A stretch of 64,000 nucleotides of DNA, from the NCBI GenBank assembly GCA_963745915.1, contig CAVUZA010000002.1, forward strand, positions 1,674,001 through 1,738,000, read 5' to 3'. Position numbers and translations under genes: made by a program. Positions 7,769-19,572 of the stretch are shown here, one piece after another; within the stretch, counting starts at the first letter, position 1; every line of letters starts with the position of its first letter. This DNA is from VRUE01 sp963745915 (lineage in GTDB: Bacteria > Actinomycetota > Thermoleophilia > Solirubrobacterales > 70-9). Below the pieces are notes generated by a model. The model was given only the letters and a program-made list of their open reading frames with translations. It did not search any database and had not been told where the DNA came from.

Positions 7769-9634
7769 ATGTGCGGGATCTGCGGCATGGCTTCGTCGGC
7801 GCACGGGGCGCCGGCCGACGCGGCGGCGGTGGCGCGGATGAACGCCCGCCTCGTCCACCGGGGACCGGACAGCGACGGGCTGCACGACGGCGGCGCGGCG
7901 GTGCTCGCCGCGCGGCGGCTCTCGATCATCGACCTCGAGCGCGGCAGCCAGCCGATCGCCAGCGAGGACGGCAGCGTCGTCGTCGTCCAGAACGGCGAGA
8001 TCTACAACTACCGCGAGCTGCGCGCCGAGCTGCAGCGGTCCGGGCACCGCTTCGCCACCGCCTCCGACACCGAGGTGCTCGTCCACCTCTACGAGGAGCA
8101 CGGCGAGGGCCTCTTCGAGCTGCTGCGCGGGATGTTCGCCGTCGCGATCTGGGACTCGCGCGAGCGCCGCCTGCTGCTCGGCCGCGACCGCTTCGGGATC
8201 AAGCCGCTCTACTACCGCGTCGCCGACGGCGCGATCTGCTTCGCCTCGGAGCTGAAGGCGCTGCTCGAGGCGCCGGGCTTCTCGCGCCGCATCGACCCCG
8301 AGGCGCTCTCCGCCTTCCTCGCCTTCAACTCGATCCCGGCGCCGCTGACGATCTTCGCCGGGGCGCGCAAGCTGCCGCCGGGCTGCTCGCTCTCCTGGCG
8401 CGAGGGCGAGCTCGACCTCGCCCGCTACGCCCGTCCCGCCCCGGTCCCCGCCGCCGAGGTGCGCCGCGGCCCCTTCGAGGCGCTCGCCGCCGAGCTGCGC
8501 GAGGCGCTGCGCGACTCGGTCCGCGCCCACCTGGTCGCCGACGTGCCGGTCGGCGTGCTGCTCTCCGGCGGGGTCGACTCTGCCGGCCTGGCGGCGCTCG
8601 CCGCCGGCGAGGCGGGGGAGGGGGTGAAGACCTTCTCGATCGGCTTCGAGGAGGCGAGCTTCGACGAGCTCGAGCGCGCCCGCCTCGTCGCCCGCCGCTA
8701 CGGCACCGACCACCACGAGCTGGTCCTGCGCCCCGACGCCGCCGAGCTGCTGCCGAAGCTGGTCGAGGCCTTCGACGAGCCCTTCGGCGACTCCTCGGCG
8801 CTGCCCACCTACCTGGTCTCCGAGCTGGCCGCGGGCGAGGTCAAGGTGGCGCTCTCGGGCGAGGGCGGCGACGAGCTCTTCGGCGGCTACTACACCTACG
8901 TCGCCGACCAGCTCGCGCCCCGGGTCGGCTGGCTGGCGCGCGCCGCGGCGCCGCTGATCGAGGCCCTGCCCAGCTCCGACGCCAAGGCCAGCTTCGACTA
9001 CAAAGCCAAGCGCTTCGCCCGCGCCGCCCACCTGCCGCCGCTCGAGCGCCACCACGCCTGGAAGGAGATCTTCGGCCCCGAGGACCGCGCCGCGCTGCTC
9101 GCCGAGCCGGGCGGCGGCTGGGACCCGGTCGACCTCTACCGCGAGCGCTACGCCGAGACCGCCGGCGCCGAGCAGCTGGCCCGCATGCAGGACGTCGACC
9201 TCGGCATCTACCTGGTCGACGACCTGCTGGTCAAGACCGACCGCTCGAGCATGGCCCACTCGCTGGAGCTGCGCGTGCCCTTCCTCGACCGCCGCGTCGC
9301 CGAGCTGGCGATGAGCCTGGCGACCCCGCTCAAGGTCCGCGGCACGGCGAAGAAGCGCCTGCTGCGCAGCGCCCTTGCGCCGCTGCTGCCGGGCGAGATC
9401 CTGCGCGGGCCCAAGCAGGGCTTCTCGATCCCGCTCGCCGGCTGGCTGCGCGGCCCGCTGCAGCCCTTCGCCCGCGAGCTGCTCTCGCCGGCGACCCTCG
9501 CCCGCCAGGGCCTGCTCGACCCGGCGGCGGTGACGCCGCTGCTCGACGCCCACTGCGCCGGCCGCGAGGACCTCAGCCGCCAGCTCTGGGGCCTGATGGC
9601 GCTGACCCTGTGGTTCGACCGCTACGCGACCTAG
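7769..9634 (+). CDS. asnB: Asparagine synthetase (glutamine-hydrolysing) type amidotransferase
   Basis: A 621-residue two-domain enzyme: a class II glutaminase domain that begins directly with the catalytic Cys after Met (MCGICGMASS), and an ATP-pyrophosphatase synthetase domain with the PP-loop VLLSGGVDSAGLAA near residue 265 and the downstream GEGGDELFGGYYTY. It could make asparagine, but its place between a sugar transferase and a WecA-type transferase is typical of AsnB-like proteins in polysaccharide clusters, where they may amidate sugar acids. The substrate is therefore open. The gene stands 13 bases after the previous stop and 9 before the next start. Confidence 0.93.
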   Translation: MCGICGMASSAHGAPADAAAVARMNARLVHRGPDSDGLHDGGAAVLAARRLSIIDLERGSQPIASEDGSVVVVQNGEIYNYRELRAELQRSGHRFATASDTEVLVHLYEEHGEGLFELLRGMFAVAIWDSRERRLLLGRDRFGIKPLYYRVADGAICFASELKALLEAPGFSRRIDPEALSAFLAFNSIPAPLTIFAGARKLPPGCSLSWREGELDLARYARPAPVPAAEVRRGPFEALAAELREALRDSVRAHLVADVPVGVLLSGGVDSAGLAALAAGEAGEGVKTFSIGFEEASFDELERARLVARRYGTDHHELVLRPDAAELLPKLVEAFDEPFGDSSALPTYLVSELAAGEVKVALSGEGGDELFGGYYTYVADQLAPRVGWLARAAAPLIEALPSSDAKASFDYKAKRFARAAHLPPLERHHAWKEIFGPEDRAALLAEPGGGWDPVDLYRERYAETAGAEQLARMQDVDLGIYLVDDLLVKTDRSSMAHSLELRVPFLDRRVAELAMSLATPLKVRGTAKKRLLRSALAPLLPGEILRGPKQGFSIPLAGWLRGPLQPFARELLSPATLARQGLLDPAAVTPLLDAHCAGREDLSRQLWGLMALTLWFDRYAT

Positions 9635-9643
9635 CCTGAATCG

Positions 9644-10822
9644 ATGCCCGACTCGCTCGACGCCCTGCTCGCCTTCCTGCTCGCCGGGCTGCTGGCGCTG
9701 CTGCTGGTGCCGCTCACCGACCGCCTCGCGCGCCGGGTCGGCGCCATCGACCTGCCCGGCGCCCGCTCCCTGCACGAGGCGCCGACGCCGCGCCTCGGCG
9801 GCCTGGCGATCCTCGTCGCCGTCCTCGCCGCGGCGCTGATCTGGCTGCCCTGGGACGCCGAGACGCGGGCGATCCTCGCCGGCGCCTGCATCGTCGCCGT
9901 GGTCGGCTTCCTCGACGACGTCTACGAGCTCAACGCGGCGGCGAAGCTGGTCGGCCAGGCGATCGCCGTGATCGTGCCGGTCTCGGCCGGGGTCACGGTC
10001 GACAGCTTCACCGTCCCCTTCCTCGGTGCGCTCGACCCAGGCTCGGTCGAGCTGTTCGGCCTGCCGGGGGGCGGGGCTGTCGACCTCGGCGACCTCGGCA
10101 CCGTGCTCGGCATCGTCGCCGTGATCAACGTGATCAACCTGATCGACGGCGTCGACGGGCTCGCCGCCGGCGTCTGCCTGATCTCCGGCGTCGCCCTGGC
10201 GGCGATCGCCCTCTCGCTGGACCGCAACGCGGCCGGGGTGCTCGCCGCGCTCACCGCCGGCGCCTCGCTCGGCTTCCTGCGCCACGGCTTCCCGCCGGCG
10301 ACCACCTTCATGGGCGACACCGGCTCCAACCTGCTCGGCTACCTGCTCGGCGTCGTCGCCGTCCAGGGCGCGCTGAAGACCAACGCCGTGATCGCCCTCT
10401 TCCTGCCCCTGCTCGTCCTCACCGTGCCGATTCTCGACACCGGCTTCGTCGTCGCCAAGCGGCTCAAGTACCGGCGCCCGATCTACAAGGCCGACACCTG
10501 GCACTTCCACCACCGGATGGCCAACATCGGCTTCTCGCAGCGGCGCACGCTGGCCTACCTCTACGGCTGGACCCTGGTGATGGCGGCGCTCGCCCTCGCC
10601 CTGCGCTTCGTCCCCTACAGCGACGACCACGGCAACTTCGACCTCGCCTGGACGGCGGTGATGGTCCTCTGCGGCCTCGGCGCCCTCGCCTACAGCGTCT
10701 ACCTGGTCTACGTGCTGGAGATCCTCAAGCTGCGCCGCGGCCGCCAGAACCCCGAGACCGGCGAGTTCGAAGCGATCTCCCTGGAGCAGGCGGGGAAAAC
10801 GGCGAGTCCGCCGGGGAGTTAG
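9644..10822 (+). CDS. WecA/MraY-type undecaprenyl-phosphate sugar-1-phosphate transferase
   Basis: Polytopic membrane enzyme of the MraY/WecA/TagO family (392 residues, about ten hydrophobic segments). It transfers a GlcNAc-1-phosphate-like group to undecaprenyl phosphate to start teichoic acid, arabinogalactan or O-antigen type polymers. Visible family signatures are the Asp-rich loop FLDDVYEL, NLIDGVDGLAAG, MGDTGSNLLGYLLG and the His-rich loop near WHFHHRM. TAGCCT, a -10-like box, ends 6 bases before the ATG, suggesting leaderless expression even though the upstream gene is only 9 bases away. A wecA-like gene just before the ATP synthase operon is common in actinobacteria. Confidence 0.93.
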   Translation: MPDSLDALLAFLLAGLLALLLVPLTDRLARRVGAIDLPGARSLHEAPTPRLGGLAILVAVLAAALIWLPWDAETRAILAGACIVAVVGFLDDVYELNAAAKLVGQAIAVIVPVSAGVTVDSFTVPFLGALDPGSVELFGLPGGGAVDLGDLGTVLGIVAVINVINLIDGVDGLAAGVCLISGVALAAIALSLDRNAAGVLAALTAGASLGFLRHGFPPATTFMGDTGSNLLGYLLGVVAVQGALKTNAVIALFLPLLVLTVPILDTGFVVAKRLKYRRPIYKADTWHFHHRMANIGFSQRRTLAYLYGWTLVMAALALALRFVPYSDDHGNFDLAWTAVMVLCGLGALAYSVYLVYVLEILKLRRGRQNPETGEFEAISLEQAGKTASPPGS

Positions 10823-10882
10823 TAACAGGTTGTAACAAGCCTCACGAACTGGCTCTAGAAAGCCAATCGCCGGCCGTTCGGA

Positions 10883-10894
10883 TATAGTCGCCAA
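10883..10894 (+). promoter_or_regulatory. Promoter of the ATP synthase operon (leaderless type)
   Basis: TATAGT at 10883-10888 is a strong -10 box and ends 6 bases before the GTG at 10895, so transcription would start at or next to the start codon. No clear -35 box is visible at 17-18 bases. There is no ribosome-binding site before the GTG, which fits leaderless translation. Confidence 0.6.
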
Positions 10895-11302
10895 GTGCGC
10901 CCGCCCAACCTGCGACGGGCGACTTTTATGTCTCCTCCCAAGCACGTCGACCTGGTGGTCCTCGCCGTCTCGCTGGCCGTTTTCCTGCTCGGCGGGCTTC
11001 CCCTGCTCGGCTTCGCCGCCGCGACCGCGATCTGGCTCGCCCAGCGCGGGGTGCAGGCGCTCGCCAACCGCCGCGCCGCCGCCGAGATGGCCGCCCGCAG
11101 GCGCCAGCGGGCGATGGCGACGGTCGCCTGGTCGGCGCTCGGCCGCGTCTGGCTGATGGCGACCGCGGTCCTGCTCACCGGGCTGGCCGACCGCGAAGCC
11201 GGGCTCGCCGCCGCGGTGATGCTCGCCGTCCTCTTCACGGTCTCCTTCGCCGCCCAGGGCATCGCCCACCTCTTCGACCAGCCCGAGGCGGGCCAGGCGT
11301 GA
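10895..11302 (+). CDS. AtpI-like small membrane protein of the ATP synthase operon
   Basis: A 135-residue protein with about four hydrophobic segments (LVVLAVSLAVFLLGGLPLL, IWLAQRG region, VWLMATAVLLTGL, AAAVMLAVLFTVSFAAQG). The sequence is not strongly diagnostic, but position directly upstream of atpB with a GTGA overlap and the topology fit AtpI/protein I, thought to help c-ring assembly or ion supply. The GTG start is chosen from the -10 box 6 bases upstream; an ATG at 10928 would give 124 residues. Function assigned by context. Confidence 0.7.
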   Translation: MRPPNLRRATFMSPPKHVDLVVLAVSLAVFLLGGLPLLGFAAATAIWLAQRGVQALANRRAAAEMAARRRQRAMATVAWSALGRVWLMATAVLLTGLADREAGLAAAVMLAVLFTVSFAAQGIAHLFDQPEAGQA

Positions 11303-12207
11303 GCACCAAGGCCAAGGTCTTCACCGGGCTCGGCGTCTACCTGGCGATCGCGATCCTGATGCTGCTGATCTTCGGCAGCAGCGGCAAAAACGAGGCCTTC
11401 GAACCGCAGAACGAGTTCAAGCTCGAACCGTGGATCTCGCTGCACCTGGGCGGCATCGACTTCAGCATCAACAAGGCGGTGCTCTACCTGATCCTGGCCA
11501 GCGCCCTGACGATCTTCACCATGGTCTGGATCAGCCGCCGCATGGCGCAGAAGCCGAACCGGGTGCAGACCGCGATCGAGGTCGCCTACGACATGACCAA
11601 GAACAACATCACCGGCGGCAACCTCGACCACGCCACCGCGGTGCGCTGGTTCCCCTTCCTCGCCGCGCTCTTCTTCTGGATCTGGTTCTCGAACATGATC
11701 GGCTTCCTGCCGCTGCCGACCAACACCGAGCACACGGTCGACGTCTTCGGCGTCAACATCCCCGCCTTCGCGATCTACGCGGCGACCGCCAACCTCTCGA
11801 TCCCGCTGGTGCTGACCCTGGTCGTCTGGGTCTCCTACCACGTCGAAGGCGTGCGCGCCAAGGGCCTGTTCAAGTACCTGGCGAGCTGGCTGCCGCCCGG
11901 CCTGGAGGACATGAACCCGGCCGCCAAGGGCTTCATCTTCGTGATCGAGGCGATCTCCCACTTCGCCCGCCTGATCTCGCTCTCGGTGCGGCTCTTCGCC
12001 AACATCCTCGCCGGCCACCTGCTGCTGCTCTTCATGGGCGGCGGGCTGGCGGTGCTGCTCGGGATCGCGGCGCTCGGCGCTCTAACCTTCCCGCTGGCCT
12101 TCTTCTTCTTCATCCTCGAGGTGGGCCTGATCGCCACCCTGCAGGCATTCATCTTCTCGACCCTGACCGCTATCTACCTCGGCGGAGCGACCTCCGCGAG
12201 CCACTAG
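11299..12207 (+). CDS. atpB: ATP synthase F0 subunit a
   Basis: Membrane stator subunit that forms the proton half-channels against the c-ring. The 302-residue protein has multiple hydrophobic helices and the conserved essential-Arg helix LSVRLFANILAGHLLLLF, as well as PFLAALFFWIWFSNMIGFLP. The N-terminus has a transmembrane segment (VYLAIAILMLLIF). The GTG start overlaps the upstream gene by four bases. First of the canonical F-ATPase order B-E-F-H-A-G-D-C, all on the + strand with short gaps or overlaps, so subunits are made from one transcript. Confidence 0.97.
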   Translation: MSTKAKVFTGLGVYLAIAILMLLIFGSSGKNEAFEPQNEFKLEPWISLHLGGIDFSINKAVLYLILASALTIFTMVWISRRMAQKPNRVQTAIEVAYDMTKNNITGGNLDHATAVRWFPFLAALFFWIWFSNMIGFLPLPTNTEHTVDVFGVNIPAFAIYAATANLSIPLVLTLVVWVSYHVEGVRAKGLFKYLASWLPPGLEDMNPAAKGFIFVIEAISHFARLISLSVRLFANILAGHLLLLFMGGGLAVLLGIAALGALTFPLAFFFFILEVGLIATLQAFIFSTLTAIYLGGATSASH

Positions 12208-12227
12208 AAAAAGGAGCGCTACCTCAA

Positions 12228-12494
12228 ATGGACCTGTCCCCTGTTGCCGCCGCGATCTCCGACGAAGGGATCGAAACCGCCGGTAGGGCGATCGCCCTCG
12301 GCGTCGGCGCCGGCCTCGGCTCGATCGGCGCCGGTATCGGCATCGGCTTCATCTTCGGCAAGGAGATCGAGTCGGTCGCCCGCCAGCCCGAGCTCAAAGA
12401 CGAGCTGCAGAGCATCCGCTGGCTCGGCTTCGCGCTGACCGAGGCGGTCGCCTTCTACACCTTCATCTTCGGCCTAATCGCCTTCTTCCTCTAG
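12228..12494 (+). CDS. atpE: ATP synthase F0 subunit c
   Basis: An 88-residue hairpin of two membrane helices that oligomerises into the rotary ring. Helix 1 is Gly-rich (GVGAGLGSIGAGIGIGFIFG), the polar loop carries ARQPE, and helix 2 contains the ion-binding carboxylate in LTEAVAFYTFIFG. The glutamine seen in sodium-type c subunits is absent from helix 1, so proton coupling is likely. The ATG is preceded by AAAAAGGAGCG, a good ribosome-binding site, which fits the high copy number of this subunit. Confidence 0.97.
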   Translation: MDLSPVAAAISDEGIETAGRAIALGVGAGLGSIGAGIGIGFIFGKEIESVARQPELKDELQSIRWLGFALTEAVAFYTFIFGLIAFFL

Positions 12495-12503
12495 GACGAT
12501 CGC

Positions 12504-13097
12504 GTGGAGCTGATCGGTGGAATAGCTGGCCTGCTGCCGCTTGCGGCAGAGGCCGCGGAGCACGGCTCCGAAGAGGGCGGCAGCTTCCTGGTCACCCCGG
12601 GCCTCGGCCTGATGATCTGGACCCTGGTGCTCTTCCTCTTCACGATGTGGGTGCTGAGCAAGCTCGCCTTCCCGAAAATCCAGGAGGCGCTCGACCGGCG
12701 CGCCAAGGCGATCGCCGACTCGATCGAGGCGGCCGAGCGTCAGCGCCGCGAGTCCGACGAGCTACTCGAGGAGTACCGCGGCCGGCTGGCCGAGGCCCGC
12801 GAGCAGGCCGACGACATCATGGCCCGGGCGCGCAAGGCGGCCGAGACCGCGGAAGCCGAGGCGACCGCGGCCGGCAAGGAGAAGCGCGAGGAGCTGGTCT
12901 CCGCCGCCAAGCGCGACATCGAGGCCGAGACGCGGCGCTCGCTGGAGCAGATCCGCAAGGAGGTCGCCGACCTCACCGTGCTGGCGACCGAGAAGGTCAC
13001 CCGCAAGTCGCTGAGCGCCGACGACCAGCGCCGCCTGGTCGAGGAGGCGCTCGGCGAGGTCGACTTCTCGGCCCTCTCGGAGGGATCGCAGAACTGA
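12504..13097 (+). CDS. atpF: ATP synthase F0 subunit b
   Basis: Peripheral stalk subunit (197 residues) that holds F1 against the rotor torque. It has one N-terminal membrane helix (LMIWTLVLFLFTMWVLSKLAF) followed by a long charged coiled coil (AERQRRESDELLEEYRGRLA and beyond) that dimerises. The GTG start is 9 bases after atpE. Unlike mycobacterial operons, delta is a separate gene here and not fused to a second b-type chain. The next gene overlaps by one base (TGATG). Confidence 0.95.
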   Translation: MELIGGIAGLLPLAAEAAEHGSEEGGSFLVTPGLGLMIWTLVLFLFTMWVLSKLAFPKIQEALDRRAKAIADSIEAAERQRRESDELLEEYRGRLAEAREQADDIMARARKAAETAEAEATAAGKEKREELVSAAKRDIEAETRRSLEQIRKEVADLTVLATEKVTRKSLSADDQRRLVEEALGEVDFSALSEGSQN

Positions 13098-13630
13098 TGC
13101 AGGAGGCGGCCCGCGTATACGCCGAAGCCCTCTTCGACGTCGGCAGGGACAAGGGCAAGCTCGACGCCCTGCGCGACGAGCTGGCCCAGTTCGCCGCCGC
13201 CGTCGACGGCAACCGCGAGCTGCAGGTCTTCCTCTTCAGCCCCTACTTCTCCTCGGCGGAGAAGGTGGCGGGGCTGAGGCGGGCCGTCTCGGGCGCCGAC
13301 CCCGAGCTGCTCAACTTCCTCGAGCTGCTGGTCGAGAAGCAGCGGATGCCGGAGCTGTTCCGGATCCGCCGCCACCTCGACCAGCTCTGGAAGGAGGAGA
13401 ACCGCCGCATCGACGTGACCGTGACCAGCGCCGTCGAGCTGGACCCCGCGGTGGTCGAGAAGGTCGGCGAGGAGATCGAGCGTCAGACTGGTCAGAAGGT
13501 CGAGCTCTCGAGCCGGGTCGACGACGAGATCCTCGGCGGCATCGTGCTGCAGGTCGGCAACAAGGTCCTCGACGCGAGCATCCGCGCTCGCTTGGAGAAA
13601 CTTCGAAAGAGCGTCGCCCGGGCGGCGTAA
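13097..13630 (+). CDS. atpH: ATP synthase F1 subunit delta
   Basis: A 177-residue delta/OSCP subunit that links the peripheral stalk to the top of the alpha3-beta3 hexamer. Recognised from the N-terminal helical opening ARVYAEALFDVGRDKG, the LLNFLELLVEKQRMPEL segment and the C-terminal LGGIVLQVGNKVLDASIRAR, all characteristic of delta. The ATG overlaps the atpF stop as TGATG, indicating coupled translation. A longer frame upstream is a shadow over atpF. Length matches the family. Confidence 0.95.
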   Translation: MQEAARVYAEALFDVGRDKGKLDALRDELAQFAAAVDGNRELQVFLFSPYFSSAEKVAGLRRAVSGADPELLNFLELLVEKQRMPELFRIRRHLDQLWKEENRRIDVTVTSAVELDPAVVEKVGEEIERQTGQKVELSSRVDDEILGGIVLQVGNKVLDASIRARLEKLRKSVARAA

Positions 13631-13648
13631 GGAGGAAGAAAGCACCAG

Positions 13649-15276
<1,628 letters not shown>

Positions 15277-15277
<1 letters not shown>

Positions 15278-16197
15278 TGGCCACCCAGAAGGACGTCAAG
15301 AATCGCATCGCGTCGATCAAGAACATCAACAAGATCACGCGGGCGATGGAGATGGTGGCGGCCGCCAGGCTGCGCCGGGCCGAGCAGCGGATCGAGCAGC
15401 TGCGGCCCTACGCGCAGTCGATGCGCAAGCTGACCCGCCGCGCCGCCGAGCAGGCGGGCGGCGTGCCGCGCGTGCCGGTGCTGGAAGAGCGCGCCGAGGA
15501 GAAGCGGGTCGGGATCGTGCTGATCACCGGCGACCGCGGCCTCGCCGGCGCCTTCAACACGAACATCATCCGCGACGGCTTGCGGCTGCGCGGCGAGCTG
15601 CAGGAGCAGGGCAAGGAGGCGGTCTTCTCGGCCGTCGGCCGCAAGGGCGTCTCGGCGCTGACCTTCCGCAAACAGGACCCGCGCACCTCCTACGTCGGCT
15701 TCACCGACCGCCCCGGCTTCGCCAACGCGCGCGAGATCGGCGAGGAGCTGACCGCGCGCTACGTCGACGAGGAGCTCGACCGGGTCGAGCTCGTCTACAA
15801 CCGCTACGTCTCGCCGCTGACCCAGCACGTCTGGCGGCAGACGCTGCTGCCCCTGCAGCAGGCCGACGTGATCGGCGAGGGGGTCGGCGAGGAGGAAGAG
15901 GAGGCCGAGCAGACCGAGATCGAGAAGGCTCACAGCCACTCGAGCTGGGAGTACGAGCCCGAAGCCGAGGAGCTGCTCGGCCAGCTGATCCCGGAGTACG
16001 TCAACATCTCGGTCTACCGGGCGCTGCTCGAGTCGGCCGCCTCCGAGCTGGGGGCGCGGATGACCGCGATGCGCAGCGCTGCGGAGAACGCCGAAGACAT
16101 GATGGGAGCGCTGACCCTGGAGATGAACCGGGTCAGGCAGGCAGAGATCACCCAGGAGATCCTCGAGGTCGTCGCCGGCGCCGAGGCGCTCGGATAG
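15277..16197 (+). CDS. atpG: ATP synthase F1 subunit gamma
   Basis: Central rotor shaft (306 residues). The N-terminal helix KNRIASIKNINKITRAMEMV and C-terminal helix around ESAASELGARMTAMRSAAEN, which form the rotating coiled coil, are both present. Between them an acidic insertion (GVGEEEEEAEQTEIEKAHSH) extends the usual globular domain, as seen in some actinobacterial gammas. Coupled to atpA through a one-base overlap. Other long frames over this gene are shadows. Confidence 0.97.
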
Positions 16198-16223
16198 GAC
16201 TTGGAACGAGAGAAAAGGACAAC

Positions 16224-17651
<1,428 letters not shown>

Positions 17652-17658
17652 GTGAACC

Positions 17659-18072
17659 GTGGCGACTGAGCACACCTTCGAGGTCGAGGTCCTCACCCCC
17701 GAGGGGGAGGTCTTCAGCGGCGAGGTCCGGCAGGTCTCGACCCGCACCGCGGTCGGCGAGGTCGGCATCCTCGCCAACCACGCGCCGCTGCTGGCGGCGC
17801 TGCGGCCGGCCGAGCTGCGCCTGCACCTCGGCGAGAGCGAGACCCGCCGCTACGCCCAGGCCCACGGCTGGCTGCAGGTCTTCGGCAACCGCGCCAAGCT
17901 GCTGATCGAAGAGGCGATCGAGCCCGCCGACCTCGACGCCGCGCGGCTCAAAGAGCAGCTCGCCGAGGCCGAGCAGCGCCTCGCCGAGGCCGAGGAGGGC
18001 AGCGGCGCCGAGTCGCGGGCGAAGAAGGACCGCGAGCGGGCCGAGACCTTCCTCGCGATCGCCGAGGGTTGA
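17659..18072 (+). CDS. atpC: ATP synthase F1 subunit epsilon
   Basis: A 137-residue rotor/inhibitor subunit: an N-terminal beta-sandwich (VEVLTPEGEVFSGEVRQVS, then GEVGILANHAPLLAAL) and a C-terminal helical hairpin rich in Glu and Ala (ARLKEQLAEAEQRLAEAEEG) that can restrain rotation. GTG start. The operon ends here: the stop codon TGA overlaps the first bases of a large palindromic element, which may also end transcription. Confidence 0.96.
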   Translation: MATEHTFEVEVLTPEGEVFSGEVRQVSTRTAVGEVGILANHAPLLAALRPAELRLHLGESETRRYAQAHGWLQVFGNRAKLLIEEAIEPADLDAARLKEQLAEAEQRLAEAEEGSGAESRAKKDRERAETFLAIAEG

Positions 18073-18175
18073 GGGCGTCGGTAGCCCCTTCCCATGAGGC
18101 CGTCGCGCAGCTGGTCCGTTCTCAACTGCATCGCGTAGCTACAGAGCCTCCTGGGAAGGGGCTACCGACGCCCTC
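18071..18175. repeat. Palindromic element family A, copy 1 (A1)
   Basis: Arms 18071-18094 and 18152-18175 are perfectly complementary over 24 bases and include GTAGCCCCTTCCCA. They enclose a core beginning GAGGCCGTCGCGCAGCTG and ending CTACAGAGCCTC, which itself closes with GAGGC/GCCTC. The core is shared with copies at 37039 and 38387, but the outer arms are not. The element begins inside the atpC stop codon. The 408-base gap up to the M20 gene is almost filled by this, a smaller palindrome and a family B element. Confidence 0.85.
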
Positions 18176-18206
18176 TGACGCCGGCGAGCGTGTGAACAGC
18201 GCTATC

Positions 18207-18247
18207 AGTCCCGCATCGACCGTCGTATCGACGGCGAATGCGGGACT
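18207..18247. repeat. Short nested palindrome between A1 and B1
   Basis: Arms AGTCCCGCAT and ATGCGGGACT (10 bases, perfect) flank an inner imperfect repeat, CGACCGTCG then CGACGGCG. It lies between the family A and family B elements after atpC. No coding frame or promoter is evident here. Confidence 0.6.
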
Positions 18248-18316
18248 CGTCCCGACCGAGCTTCAAATACCGTCCGTTCCGCAATGAATCTGCAGAGCGA
18301 AAGACGTGTCCTGGGA

Positions 18317-18465
18317 GGGGCGAGTCGGTCGGTCCAGCCGGGAATGTCGCGAAGCGGCGAAATGCAATCTGTCTCCTGCGCGGCCGTAGGCCGCGCTCTT
18401 CAGTTGGAGCGAGGTCCGGGAGGGCCGAGCGACTCAATTCCCGGCTGGACCGACCGACTCGCCCC
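18317..18465. repeat. Palindromic element family B, copy 1 (B1)
   Basis: Arms 18317-18345 and 18437-18465 are perfectly complementary over 29 bases. The core starts GTCGCGAAGCGGCG, continues with AATGCAATC, and contains an inner hairpin, GCGCGGCC-GTA-GGCCGCGC. The same core, with different outer arms, recurs at 42355-42491. The element ends 15 bases before the M20 peptidase start, so it must lie in that gene's leader or promoter region. Confidence 0.85.
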
Positions 18466-18480
18466 GGGGCAGGGGTCTCG

Positions 18481-19569
18481 ATGAGCGATGAGTTGGTGGC
18501 GCTCGCCGAACGCCTGATCTCCTACGAGACCGACTCCGACGACGGCGTGCTCGAATGCGCCGGGTTCGTCAAAGGCTGGCTCGAGGCGCGGGGGATCGAG
18601 GCGGCGCACGACGAGGTGCGGGGACTGCCGGTGCTGCGGGCGGAGGTGGGGCCCGAGGGGGCGCCGACCGTGGTCCTGCACGGGCACATCGACGTCGTCC
18701 CGGGGCGGCCAGGGCAGTTCGAGGCGCGGGTCGAGGGCGACCGGCTCTACGGGCGCGGCGCCTACGACATGAAGGGCGCCCTGGCGGCGATGCTGCTCAG
18801 CACCGCGGCGATGCGCGAGCAGGACGCGGTGCGGGTGCGGCTGGGGATCGTCGGCGACGAGGAGTCCGAGGAGGAGGCCGACCGCGGCAGCGACCGGCTG
18901 GTCGACTCCGGCTTCACCGGCGACTTCGCGATCACCGGCGAGCCGACCGACCTGCACATCGGGGTCGAGGCCAAGGGGGTGCTCGCCCTGCGGGTCACGG
19001 TCGGCGGCGTCGCCGCCCACGGGGCGACGCCCTGGCTCGGCGAGAACGCCGTTCTGCGCGCGATCGACGTTTTCCGCAGTATCGAGTCGCTACCGTTCGC
19101 CCGGCACAGCTCCGAGCTCTTCGACCGCCCGTCGATCAACCTGGGAAGGATCGTCGGCGGCGACGCGCTCAACAAGGTCCCCGACCGATGCGCCATCGAC
19201 GTCGACATCCGCTACCTGCCCGACCAGGACCCCGCCGAGGTGCTCGCCCAGGTGGGCGGGATCGGCGACGCCGAGGTCGAGCAGCTCTTCACCCGGCCGC
19301 CGGCGGTGGTCGACCGCGAGCTGCCCTACCTGCAGGCGCTGCGCGAGGCGGCGCGCGCCCACCACGACGGCGAGCCGATGAGCGTCGGGCGCGACGGCGC
19401 CTCCGACGCGGTCTCCTTCCTGCGGGTCGGCGTGCCGGCGGTCGAGTTCGGCCCGGTCGGGGCGGGGCACCACGGCCCCGGGGAGTGGGTCTCGATCTCC
19501 TCGCTGCGCACCTACCGGCAGACGCTCGACACCTTCCTCGGCTCGCTGCCGGCGCGGCTGGAGGCCTGA
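18481..19569 (+). CDS. M20-family metallopeptidase/deacylase (ArgE/DapE-like)
   Basis: A 362-residue zinc-dependent amidohydrolase of the M20 family, which includes acetylornithine deacetylase and succinyl-diaminopimelate desuccinylase. Metal ligands are visible as VVLHGHIDVVPG, GRGAYDMKGALAAML and GDEESEEE, with the dimerisation domain in the middle and a final GPVGAGHHGPGEW that supplies the last His. The substrate cannot be told from sequence. The ATG at 18481 is chosen because the longer frame runs back through the palindromic element. It lies 3 bases before the LCP gene. Confidence 0.9.
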   Translation: MSDELVALAERLISYETDSDDGVLECAGFVKGWLEARGIEAAHDEVRGLPVLRAEVGPEGAPTVVLHGHIDVVPGRPGQFEARVEGDRLYGRGAYDMKGALAAMLLSTAAMREQDAVRVRLGIVGDEESEEEADRGSDRLVDSGFTGDFAITGEPTDLHIGVEAKGVLALRVTVGGVAAHGATPWLGENAVLRAIDVFRSIESLPFARHSSELFDRPSINLGRIVGGDALNKVPDRCAIDVDIRYLPDQDPAEVLAQVGGIGDAEVEQLFTRPPAVVDRELPYLQALREAARAHHDGEPMSVGRDGASDAVSFLRVGVPAVEFGPVGAGHHGPGEWVSISSLRTYRQTLDTFLGSLPARLEA

Positions 19570-19572
19570 GTC

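Noticed and set aside
7613..11269. A 1218-codon open frame on the minus strand, plus similar long frames such as 12740-15172 minus and 60204-63638 plus
   Set aside because: High GC makes antisense frames long. These lie over well-identified genes on the other strand, are rich in Arg, Ala, Gly and Asp shadows, and show no family motifs; only the 3' part of the last one is a real permease gene.
18207..18480. Coding frame running through the palindromic elements into the M20 peptidase
   Set aside because: The residues have no family match and come from repeat DNA; the ATG at 18481 starts the conserved protein.
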